From Thinopyrum elongatum (lineage: Eukaryota > Streptophyta > Magnoliopsida > Poales > Poaceae), in assembly GCA_011799875.1 (NCBI GenBank), contig CM022303.1:67449446-67513445 (forward strand): a DNA stretch of 64,000 nt, read 5' to 3'. Both the position numbers and the translations under genes were made by a program. The notes beneath the pieces were generated by a model. It searched no databases, had not been told where the DNA came from, and was given only the letters and a program-made list of their open reading frames with translations. Every line of letters starts with the position of its first letter. Positions within the stretch are counted from its first letter, which is position 1. Below, one piece after another: positions 8,190-18,369 of this stretch.

Positions 8190-9505
8190 ATGGAGGCCTG
8201 CGAGATCGCGCGGCTGCCGGAGGAGCTGCTGTCGGTGGCGCTCTCCCTAACGTCGCCGCGCGATGCAAGCCGCGCAGCGGCGGTCTCCCCGGCCTTCCGC
8301 GCCGCCGCCGACTCCGACGCCGTCTGGGCCTGCTTCCTGCCGCCACTCGCAGACCTCCCGCCGCTCGCTGACGGAGACGGAGAGACGCTGCCGCCGTGCA
8401 GGAAGAAAGATCTGTTCCTCCGCCTCTCCGGCAGCCACGTCCTCCTCCCAGGCGGACTCATGGTATGTACGCCAAGCAATCATCCTCGTTGCCGGTGTAT
8501 ACAGCGGATGGCAACATCAGCCCCTGTAAGTGTAACAATTTTTACCTCTCCGTTGATCGTTGACCAATCCCATCGGTGCCATGTGCATAGCATGTGGCTG
8601 GACAGGGAGACCGGCGCCAAGTGCTACATGGTGCCGGCGAGGGCGCTGTCCATCGCGTGGCGCGACACGCCGCGCTACTGGAACTGGGTCCCTCACTCCG
8701 ATTCTAGGTTCCCTTCAATACTCTGCTCTTATTTTCTTTCACTTTGTTGTCATCTCAGTTGTGCTCATCTAATTGTAAATTTAAGTTGTGAGTGTATGTG
8801 CATGTATGTGAGCAACTATGAGTGTACTGTGTTTGAAATCATTTCCGGCAAAAAAAAGATAAGAACATGCTTGAAATCATTTTGGTAGGCGAATTTTATT
8901 TTATTTTTGAAACGGACTTTTGGTGAGGCCAAGTTGAATTCAGTTTATCTGACAGTGTTTGCAGCAACGATGCTAGATGTGTTCTCTTCAACCTATGCTA
9001 TTGAATGATTATTCTTTTTGCGGGTGAATGATTTTCATCTCCGATATGAATCATAAGCCTATATATGTCCGACTCCAGGTTCTCCGAGAGCGCTGTACTA
9101 AGGTTAGTTTGCTGGTTGGATATCCTTGGCAAGATAGACAGCAAGATGCTCTCCAAAGGGTCAACCTATGCCGCATACATCGTGTACAAGTTGGCCGACA
9201 GTTCCTACGGGCTAGACTCGCCAGTCCAAGAGGCATCAATCAGCGTTGGAGGCACCAACCTGACCCGCAAGGTCTGCCTCCAACCTAACCCGCAAAGAAG
9301 CATGAGCCAAAACCGCCGTGCAGAGGACGTAGTGCTCCCTTGCCAAAGGGGTGATGGCTGGATGGAGCTGGAGCTGGGCGAGTTCACCTGCGATGGGGAT
9401 GAAGATGGTGATGTGTCCTTTGGCCTGTCGGAGACGAAAACTTTGAACGGGAAGAGCGGTCTCATCGTGCAGGGCATCGAGATCAGGCGTAAGAAATCAG
9501 GCTAA
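8190..9505 (+). CDS. F-box/PP2-like gene, copy B (defective intron-1 acceptor)
   Basis: By homology to copy C the exons are 8190-8462, 8589-8707 and 9079-9505 (272 aa). Residues 1-50 hold the F-box (I-A-R-L-P-E-E-L-L-S, T-S-P-R-D-A-S-R-A-A-A-V-S-P-A-F-R). Exons 2-3 encode the PP2 lectin-like domain (W-L-D-R-E-T-G-A-K-C-Y-M, G-W-M-E-L-E-L-G-E-F, I-V-Q-G-I-E-I-R-R-K). F-box/PP2 proteins serve as substrate adaptors of SCF ubiquitin ligases, with the PP2 part probably binding glycans. Oddity: where copy C has CAG|AGC, B has only CAT|AGC, so the expected acceptor is missing. Using the AG at 8589-8590 shifts the frame and stops at 8705-8707. Without splicing, 8463-8588 stays open and in frame (42 codons), and an AG at 8503-8504 is also in frame. 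The real product may therefore be longer, or the copy may be failing. Confidence 0.75.
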
Positions 9506-10548
9506 TTGAGAAGCTCATGTGATTGAACCAAACACGTCCAGAGTCTACTCCAATATATAACGAAAATAAAGGAACCATATATGTTTGTAATGTGTGTTTT
9601 CGAACTGCCCTCTTGGTCTCCATTCTATCCTTGTGGACAGTATATATTTGTTTGATCTTTCAAGAAGAAACAGTCTATACTGTATTTTAAATATTTTAAG
9701 AGAATAAACAGTTAATTAGGAGAGGAATATTGACCTTCCTCTGTTATGGTTCAGCCAGTATAGAAATCTGATTAGGTGTGCTCTGCATTCCAGTACTTCA
9801 AGCATTATTCCTCCCTTTACTAACAAAAGTAGTGGGACATATTTGTTTGTCCTCTCAAAAAAAGAATCAAATTTGTTCGTAATGTGTTTTGTTAATATAT
9901 ATTCTTTCGGGTTTCATTTCATTTCTATAGATGGGGAGGGATGCACCCGCTTTGTTTGTTTATCTTTGAAAGAAAAGAAGAAATGATTAAACAAGAGAGG
10001 AGATTTGATATTTGGAGTCCGTGACTAAATTTACTGGAATTCTAGATGTCCATTAATGATTTTAATAAATGTAAATATAAATTGATTTATGATAATAATA
10101 AATGAAGGTTAATTTATGCAAGTTTTGTTGTGGGAACAAACTCAAATGGGCTCTGAAAAGGGATCGTGTGGATATTTGCATTGAACGTTTTGGACGATAT
10201 TCCTTTTGTGAACAACGTATTTTTTGAATTTTGTATATTCTTCTATAAAAACTATGTACTAGTATTATGGCACCATCCCAATTTTTATTTTTCTAACAAC
10301 ATTAAGATTTATTTTTATTTGTTTGCTCTAAAATAGTTGGAGAATATGCTATAAGAGATTTTTCACATACCAAAAGGCTATATTAATTTATTTTTGTTAT
10401 TACAAATGTTAAATCAAATTGTATTCGTGGAAAGGAACTTAAATGGTCACGCGAAAGGGGTTGTGTGAATATTTGCATTGAATATTATAGGAGATAGTCC
10501 ACTTGGCGAATAATCATTTTTCTCTTATATGCAGTCTTCTCAAATTTT
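9506..10548. other. 3' flank of copy B and AT-rich spacer
   Basis: The first ~500 bp resemble the 3' flanks of copies A and C (AAGAAGAAA..GTTAAT.., GAGAGGAATATT). From about 10080 there is a diverged AT-rich unit whose phrases (GGATATTTGCATTGAA, GGCACCATCCCAATTTTTA) recur near 10465 and 10575, so it is an older degenerate copy of the following repeat. No gene is seen. Confidence 0.45.
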
Positions 10549-11969
10549 TATCTGATGCTTATGTGCCAGTATTAGGGCACCATCCCAAATTTTAATATTT
10601 TTTGACAACATTAAGAAATATTTTTATGTTTCCATCTACAATAGTTGGAGAAAATGCTAGTAAAAAGGCGTATTCAAGTTTGTTGCATGAAAATAAAATA
10701 CTCATAAAAAGAATTGCATTCAAATTATTGAACTAGGTAAGCGTAAATTGTGTGACCTACAGGAAGCAATCAACAAATTGAAAATCAAAGACATTGCAAT
10801 ACAAACTGGAAATGAACAAAGACAAAAGAAATAATGTCGTTTTAATTAAGGTATAATCCTAGGAGTGGCGTTAACTAAAAAAAAAGCAAATTGGGGATAA
10901 ATAAGATCAAGTTCCTTTAATTGAAGAAATAATCATGGGAGTGGTTTACCCGAAATAAGGTATACAAAAACAAGAAAGAGATGATAACAAAATTTAATAC
11001 AAATAAGAAGAAAAATTAGGAGTGGGATAACCTCAGAGAATAAATGAAGAGCAAGATCTTTTAAATAAAAAGAACAATAAAAATAGAAGTCATTCAAGAC
11101 TAAAGAAGAAGAAAATCGTGATAATAGTGCATACCTAGAATGAAAGCATAAAGAAAAAAAAAGCTAAAGTTATTCTAAGAAAGAATGAATTAGGGACATT
11201 GATATTACCCTATGAGAAACAAAAAACACTTGCACAAAAAATACAAAGAGTTTGCAGTTAAATTATAAAGGTATTTTAGGGTTAATTCTATGGTTTGTTG
11301 AAACATAGCCAGATATATATTTTGAAGATGTCGTCATGAGCAATTTAAGGGTAAAACTGGATCATATTTCCGATATGTGGTTTGGAAGTCATAACATTCA
11401 AAATCGAAAGTACAGTTCAATTGGATGCCGACATCATCTGCTAGGTACGAACCAAAATTAACACATGTGCGGGGCGTTCATTGGCGAGACTAGTTTCCTT
11501 TTCAAATGGATATAGAAAAAGGACCCTGATAAGTGCCACACATGTGGCAACTCCGACCTTTTTGATAGCATGTTGATTAACATGAAGATGGCAACTTTAG
11601 TTGTCAAAGCATGGCAACTTTCGTACTTCAAAGGATGGCAACTTTAATTTTTGGGGTTTTTTGTTGGATATCAACTTTAGTTGTAAAAAATGTCAAGGCC
11701 GGAGTGCTTCGTGCCACATGTGTGACACTTATCATTTGAGTAGAAAAATGTATGTATGATCATTTTCCCTTTTATGAGTGTGTGTTTGAAAGGCCTAATC
11801 AGCAAACATTCGCTTCTTAGCTGTGTTCCTTTAAATATTGGTTCAGTCAACTGATCCTGCCCTCGATCCATGTGTGTTGTTTGCTGTATACTACCACTCC
11901 TATATTATCTATACTATCGTTTCTGCAGACGCGTCCCCCTGCTTAGCTTGCTTCCCCCCGAATTAATCA
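10549..11969. repeat. Tandem duplication unit 1 (copy C upstream region)
   Basis: This ~1.4-kb segment runs from TATCTGATGCTTATGTGCCA to GCTTCCCCCCGAATTAATC. It recurs at 11970-18310 when the Copia insertion is removed. It contains the sequence that lies just upstream of copy C, such as TTCAGTCAACTGATCCTGCC at about 11844 and 18183. Unit 1 alone carries the 220-bp MITE at 11521-11740. No coding region is visible. Confidence 0.88.
11513..11748. mobile_element. 220-bp MITE with 8-bp target duplication in unit 1
   Basis: TAGAAAAA (11513-11520 and 11741-11748) flanks 220 bp with subterminal inverted repeats (GATAAGTGCCACACATGTGGCA near 11530, TGCCACATGTGTGACACTTATC near 11712). The duplicated unit 2 preserves the empty site at about 18163-18170 (one TAGAAAAA followed by TGTATGTAT), which proves the insertion. 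An 8-bp duplication points to the hAT superfamily. The interior has repeated TGGCAACTTTAGTT phrases. Confidence 0.85.
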
Positions 11970-12684
11970 AATATTTTTTATCTGATACTTATGTGCCAGT
12001 ATTAGGGCACCATCCCAAATTTTAATATTTTTTGACAACATTAAGATATATTTTTATGTTTCCTAAAATATTTGGAGAAAATACTAGCAAAAAGGTGTAT
12101 TCAAGTTTATTGCATGAAAATAAAACACTCATAAAAAGATTTCCATTCAAATTATTGAACTAGGTAAGCGTAAATTGTATAACCTACAGGAAGAAATCGA
12201 CAAATAGAAAAGCGAAGACATTGCAATACGAACTGGGAATGAACAAGGACAAAAGAAATAAAAAAATGTCGTTTTAATGAAGGAATAATCCTAGAAGTAT
12301 TGTTAACTCAAAAAACGAAGCAAATTGGAAATAAATAAGATCAAGTTCCTTCCGTTGAAGAAAGAATCATGGGAGTGGTTTACCCGAAAGAAGGTATACA
12401 AAAACAAGAAAGAGATGATAACAAAATTGAATACAAATAATAAGAAAAATTATGAGTGGGGTAACCTCAAAGAATAAATAAAGAACAAAATCTTTTTACA
12501 AAAACAACAATAAAAAATAGAAGTCATTCAAGACTAAAGAAGAAGAAAATCATGATAATAGTGCATACCTAGAATGAAAGTATAAAGAAAAATAAAAAAC
12601 CAGAGCAAAAGTTATTCTAAGAAAGAATGAATTGGGGACATTGATATTACCTTACAAGAAACAAAACAAAACTTGCACAAAAAA

Positions 12685-12862
12685 TGTTGAACGTGACATA
12701 TATGTATCTACATACAATTAATCTTTCTATAGTCTTTAGCCTTGTATAGTTGACTTCTAGAGATATGGCAGGATTTGTTGGCTTGTCACGCAAGACATCT
12801 CTTGTATATATTGTGACCAACTCCGATGAATACAATTGAGTTGCATCATATACCTTTCTACA
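12685..12862 (+). repeat. Copia 5' LTR
   Basis: It begins TGTTGAACGTGAC and ends CCTTTCTACA, followed at 12863 by TGGTATCAGTTTCC, the primer-binding site. It is preceded by the AAAAA target duplication. Confidence 0.93.
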
Positions 12863-13128
12863 TGGTATCAGTTTCCATCGTGATCTCCACCGCTTCCGCC
12901 CCATGCAGCCGCTGCTCCTTCTAGGCCACCGCTGCCCTTCCCAAAACCCTAAGCCGCCGCTACTCCTTCCCGTAGCCGGCGCTACCCTCTCCTTCCCAAA
13001 CCCTAGGCCGCCGCCGCTTCCTCCTCTAGCCGCCGCCGCCCTCCTCACCCTAGGCCGCCGCTGCACCACCCTCTAGCCACCACCAAATCCTAACGGCGCT
13101 GCTACCCTTCCCTCTTCTCACCGCCACC

Positions 13129-14657
13129 TTGTCTCGCTCCAAGGCCGATCCCTTTGACGCCGGCTCCTTCGCTGGCCCCATGTTCACCTCTGACCACCTC
13201 AACGAGCTCGACATCAAAGACCACGTGCCCATCATCCTCGATCTCGACTCACCATCCTACAACGCATGGCGCACCTACTTCGCGCTCCTGTTCCGCTCCT
13301 ATCATCTCATTGAGCACGTTGACGGGAGCGTCGACTTCCGCGACATGAAGGACGACGGTGAGTGGCTTGCTGTCGACGCCTGCATCGTCAAGTGGCTCTT
13401 CCTCACCATCTCCCGGGGTCTCTTTCGACATGGTGAACTCCCGTGACCCCTCGGCGTATGCCATGTGGACACGGTTGTGCGACCTCTTCCTCGACAATCA
13501 ACTTCAACGCCATGTCTTCCTCCAAGGAGAGTTCTTCACGCTGCAACAAAACGATCTCTCGATCGATGAGTACTGCACGCGGTTGAAGGTTCTCGCCGAC
13601 GAGCTCCGCGACGTCGGCATGACCATCGACGACTCCGTCCTCCTCACCAACCTCCTTCGGGGACTCCACCCCGACCTTGGCCAGTCCGCCACCAACCACT
13701 CCCTCATCACGCCGACGTACGCCAAGGCCGTTACATACCTTCGCATGGAGGAGAAGCGCCTTCGCCACTCCACTCGGCAGGCGACCCACACCGCCCTTCA
13801 CGTCGGCCAGGTCGGTGGTCATGGCGCGCCTCCACCCACGCCGGCTTCCCGCCCTCCCGCCCCGACCCCGTCACCCGCGTCCGTGCTCTCTGGCGGTCGC
13901 AAACAAAAGGGTCGCGGGGGTCGTGACAGCCGGCCTCGCAACTCCAACACGGCGTCGCGCCCCCCTGCGAACCCCGCCGCAACCCCTACTCCACGATGGC
14001 TGTCGGGGTACAACCCGTGGACGAGCGTCGTGCATGTTTACTCCATGCCTGTCCCACGTCCTCCTGCTCCGGGCATCCTCGGTCCCCGGCCGGTGCCACA
14101 TCAAGCGCTACTGACCGCACCCGCCCCCGTTCCCTCGGCGTATGGCAGCGCCGCGGCCTACGGTGGCCCTCCGGCTTACGGCGCTCACACGCCCTATGGC
14201 GGCCCTTCCGCGTATGGTGGCGCCTCTGGTGGTGCATGGGACCCGGCGCTCCTCTCCGCCCTTCACGCCGCACCCTCGCCGAGCAACTACAATGGAGGCG
14301 GCGACTGGTACATGGACACCGGAGCTAGCTCCCACATGGCCTCTAATCCCGGTATCATCTCCCGTGCCTCCCCATATCCTTTCTTCTCTCGCATCGTTGT
14401 TGGTGATGGCACAACCCTTCCCATCACTCACCACGGCTCGTCTTCCCTTCCGTTTCCTTCTTCGTCTTTAACTCTTAATAATGTGCTTGTCTCACCATCC
14501 TTAATCAAAAACCTATGTTTTGTTCGTACTCTTACTCGTGAACATCCTGTCACTGTTGAGTTGACGCTCTTGGTTTCTCTGTCAAGGATGCTCGCTCCCG
14601 GAGGGTTCTGCACCGATGTGATTCCCCCGACGATCTCTACCCATGCGTTCCTACCAT
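13129..14657 (+). pseudogene. Copia gag and protease, frameshifted
   Basis: The gag region begins in one frame (from about 13129: H-V-P-I-I-L-D-L-D, Y-N-A-W-R-T-Y-F). It shifts by one base near 13420 and continues (M-W-T-R-L-C-D-L-F, L-S-I-D-E-Y-C-T-R-L-K) through a Pro/Ala/Gly-rich linker. This is the UBN2-type gag of Copia elements. The aspartic protease site W-Y-M-D-T-G-A-S-S-H-M lies at 14315-14330. A further one-base deletion near 14568 ends the frame at 14657, while the proper frame continues from 14656. No zinc knuckle is evident. Confidence 0.88.
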
Positions 14658-17600
14658 GAGTGGCGGTCCGGTTGCTCTTCACGCCGACGTCTCACTTTGG
14701 CACGCTCGACTTGGTCATCCCGGCACCGACGCTCTTCACAAAATTTTGATCACTTTTCCATTTTCATGTAATAAATCAGCGGCCCATACTTGTCATGCTT
14801 GCCGCATAGGAAAACACGTTCGCTTGCCGTTTTCTTCATCTTCATTAATTGCCACTTTTCCATTTGATGTTATTCATTGTGATGTTTGGACATCTCTAGT
14901 GCCTAGCAATTCGGGCTTATCATATTACCTTGTGATTTTAGATGATTTTTCTCACTTCACTTGGACTTTTCCGTTACGACGTAAATCCGATGTCGCCTCC
15001 ACCCTTCACTCTTTTTATGCTTACATCGCCACCCACTTTCATCACACCATTTATCATCTTCAAATGGATAACGGAAAAGAATTTGATAATCTCGCCATTC
15101 GCCACCTCCTATCCACCCATGGCAGCATCTTTCATCTTACATGTCCCTACACATCCCAACAAAATGGTCGTGCCGAACGTGTTCTTCGCACCCTCAATGA
15201 GAGTGTTCGTGCGTTGCTCTTTCATGCACACATGCCCGCATGGTTTTGGCCCGATGCTCTTGCCACTGCTACTCTTCTTCTCAACATCCGGCCTTGTAAA
15301 CCATGATGGAGCTATACACCTCATCATCGGGTCTCCCCCATCCTATGACGATCTTCATGTCTTCGGTTGCTTGTGTTATCCTAACACCACCGCCACCGCT
15401 CCGCATAAACTTGCGCCTCGGTCTCTTGCTTGTGTATTTCTTGGATATCAACCCAACACCAAAGGCTTTCGCTGCTACGACCCCGTGTCTCGTCGTGTGT
15501 TTGTCTCCTGGCACGTTTACTTTGATGAGGTTGCCTTCCCTTTTCAGCAGGTTTCTCCGACCGCGGCCCCGTCTTCGGATGTACCAACTCGTCGGCCCTA
15601 TGGAGCCCTTGAGCTTCCTGCGCCGCGACCGCATGCTCCTCTGGCTGCTCCCTCGGTCTCCCCGGCTGGGACTCCATCGCCGACTCTGGAGGAGCCGGCC
15701 TCACCTCCGCTCGCTCAGGAGCCAGCCCTTGCAGGTGCGTCAGTGCCTTCATCACCACCTCCAGGAGGCTCCTTGGCTGCCCACGCGGACTCCTCCGCCA
15801 GCCCAGGGGACGCCTCCACGGCTGGGTCCTTGGCCGTTTCCCCGGCCCCGTCATCACCCTCTGCGGCGTCGCCCACGGCCTCGTCGCCCGCGGGTCCGTC
15901 ATCACCTTCCGCGGCCTCGCCCGCGACCTCGCCGACTGCGGCCTCGCCCGCGGCCCTGTCGTCACCCTCCGTGGCCTCGCCCGTGGCCTTGTCCGTGGCC
16001 TCGTCTGCGGCCCCGTCATCGCCGTCTCCCGTGGTTGCGGCTCCTCCTCGACGCCGGCCTCGTCCACCTCCTCTGCCGCCTCATCACTCCATGGTGACGC
16101 GCGCTAAGGATGGGATCCGTCAGCTAAACCCGCGCTACCACAACCTTAGTGTCACGGCCATCTCCCCAGTATAGCGCTCGGTGCGATCTGCATTGAGCGA
16201 CCCGCACTGGCTCGCGACCATGCACACCGAGTATGATGCTCTTGTTGCAAACCGGACCTGGACGTTGGTTCTTCGTCCTCCCGGCACCAACATCATCATC
16301 GACAAGTGGGTCTTTCGGCATAAACTTCTTCCGGATGGCTCTCTGGATAGGTACAAGGCTCGTTGGGTTGTTCGCGGCTTTGCACAACGTGCCGGTGTTG
16401 ACTTCTCGGATACTTTCTCCCCGGTCGTCAAACCCACCACGATTCATGTCGTTCTTCAGCTAGCCGCATCTCGCCAATGGCCTGTCCATCAGCTCGACAT
16501 CGATAACGCTTTCCTCTATGGCCAGCTTCAGGAGCGTGTTCTCTGTCAGCAGCCAGCCGGTTTCATCGATCCCACTTGGCCGGATGATGTCTGCCTGTTA
16601 TCACGGTCTCTCTACGGCCTGAAACAGGCCCCTCGTGCGTGGTATCAATGCATTGCAGCCTTCCTTACTGCTCTCGGGTTTCGCAGCACCACCTCCGACA
16701 CGTCGTTATTCGTGCTTCATCGGGCTGATCATGTCGCCATGCTCCTTCTGTATGTTGATGATATTGTCATCACTGCCTCTCGAGCGGATCTGCTACACGA
16801 CATCATTACTCTCCTTGGTTCTGAGTTTCGGCTAAAGGACTTGGGCGCGTTGCACTTCTTCCTTGGCATTAATATGCGACGTGATTCTTCCGGGTTCTTT
16901 CTCCATCAAGGGCAGTATGCCCATGGTCTGTTGGACCGTGCTGGCATGACCGACTGCAAGCCTGCTGCTACACCTACCGAGGCCAAGCCGAAGCTCTCTG
17001 CCACTGATGGATAGCCTGCCACCGACGGCGCTCACTACCGCAGTATTGTTGGTGCTCTTCAGTACCTCACGCTCGCCAGACCAGACATTCAGTTTGCCGT
17101 GCAGCAAGTTTCCTTGCACATGCACTCGCCTCGTGATGTTCACTGGTCTCTGGTCAAGCGCATTCTTGGGTATATTCACGGCACGCCGACCTACGGCCTT
17201 CGTCTTCGTGCCTCCGCCTCCACTAAGCTTTTTGCTTACACTGATGCGGATTGGGCTGGTTGTCCTGACACTCGACGATCCATGTCAGGATATTGTGTCT
17301 TCTTCGGTGACTCTCTTGTCTCATGGTCCTCTAAGCGGCAGCCCACCGTCTCCTGCTCGAGTGCTGTGGCCGAGTACCGTGCCATTGCCAACGTTGTCGC
17401 TGAGACTTGTTAGCTGCGTCAACGACTTGGTGCACTTCGGGTCTCAATCCCGAAAGCTACGGTGGTTTTCTATGATAATGTTTCGGCCACCTACCTCGCG
17501 GCTAATCCGTTGCAACATAAGCGCACCAAACACATTGAACTTGATGTTCACTTCATTCGCGAGAAGGTCCAATTGGGTCAGCTCCGTGTTCTTCATGTAC

Positions 17601-17740
17601 CGACTACCCAACAGTTTGCCGACATTATGACCAAAGCGCTGCCAACCGCTGCATTCCAGGAGTTCCGTTCCAGTCTTTGCAACACCGACACCGACACTTC
17701 GACTGCGAAGGGGGGGGGGGGGGGGGGGTGTACAACGTGA
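14656..17740 (+). pseudogene. Copia integrase, reverse transcriptase and RNase H, broken
   Basis: GAG-pre-integrase W-H-A-R-L-G-H-P is followed by the C-H-A-C zinc-binding half. The integrase core has H-C-D-V-W, M-D-N-G-K-E-F and Q-N-G-R-A-E. The frame shifts near 15300 and continues with H-V-F-G-C-L-C-Y-P and a long Ala/Ser/Pro linker (15560-16080). The RT shows K-A-R-W-V-V-R-G-F, Q-L-D-I-D-N-A-F-L-Y-G, S-L-Y-G-L-K-Q-A-P-R and the catalytic Y-V-D-D (16751-16762). RNase H has Y-T-D-A-D-W-A-G and S-S-A-V-A-E-Y. In-frame stops sit at 16172-16174, 17012-17014 and 17411-17413, all in the same frame. Confidence 0.92.
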
Positions 17741-17906
17741 CATATATGTATCTACATACAATTAATCTTTCTATAGTCTCTAGCCTTGTATAGTTGACTT
17801 CTAGAGATATGGTAGGATTAGTTGGCTTGTCACGCAAGACATCTCTTATATATACTGTGACCAACTTCGATGAATACAATTGAGTCGCATCCTATACCTT
17901 TCTATA
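17709..17906 (+). repeat. Copia polypurine tract and 3' LTR
   Basis: A run of 19 G at 17710-17728 immediately precedes the 3' LTR (17729-17906, TGTACAACGTGAC to TTTCTATA), the position of the plus-strand primer. The following AAAAA is the target duplication. Confidence 0.9.
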
Positions 17907-18369
17907 AAAAATACATAGAATTTGCAGTTAAATTCTATGGTTTGTTGAAACATACCCGGATATATAGTTTGAAGAGGTCGTTATGAGGAATTTAAGAATA
18001 AAACTGGATCGTATTTCCGATCTGTTGTTTGAATGTCATACCATTTCAAAATCGAAAATGCAATTAAATTGGATGCCGACATCATCTGCTGGGGATGGAC
18101 CAAAATTTACACATGTGCCGGCGTTCGTTGGCGGCGAGACTAGTTTCCTTTTCAAATGGATATAGAAAAATGTATGTATATTGGTTCAGTCAACTGATCC
18201 TGCCCTCGATCCATGTGGGTTGTTTGCTGTATACTACCACTCCTATATTATCTATATTATCGTTTCTGCACACGCGTCCCCCTGCTTAGCTTGCTTCCCC
18301 CCGAATTAATCTAATAATTTTCATTCCTTCGGAGTGCTTCATCAAGAAGTTAAGGAGAATTTCCACCAG

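Larger units (their letters stand above)
12685..17906 (+). mobile_element. Copia LTR retrotransposon, full-length, non-functional
   Basis: The LTRs lie at 12685-12862 and 17729-17906 (178 bp each, about ten mismatches by eye). They start TGT and end CA (5') or TA (3'). The target duplication is AAAAA (12680-12684, 17907-17911). The primer-binding site TGGTATCAG directly follows the 5' LTR and matches initiator Met-tRNA. The polypurine tract before the 3' LTR is GAAG continuing into 19 consecutive G in total. The internal order gag-protease-integrase-RT-RNaseH is that of Copia. Several frameshifts and stops make it unable to encode its proteins. Confidence 0.95.
11970..18310. repeat. Tandem duplication unit 2, interrupted by a Copia element
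   Basis: The left part (11970-12684) and right part (17912-18310) together match 10549-11969. The interruption is exactly the Copia element at 12685-17906. Minor indels separate the units; for example, unit 2 lacks about 80 bp present in unit 1 before TTCAGTCAACTG. The right end runs into the 5' leader of copy C, so this is the promoter-proximal copy. Confidence 0.85.

Noticed and set aside
13403..16097. Long open frames antisense or out of frame to the Copia gag and linker
   Set aside because: The GC-rich, Ala/Pro/Ser-coding sequence leaves several frames open. Only the sense frames carry protease, integrase and RT motifs.
18334..18369. Upstream extension of PP2 copy C beginning M-L-H-Q-E
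   Set aside because: The codon at 18334 is GTG. The first ATG is at 18370.
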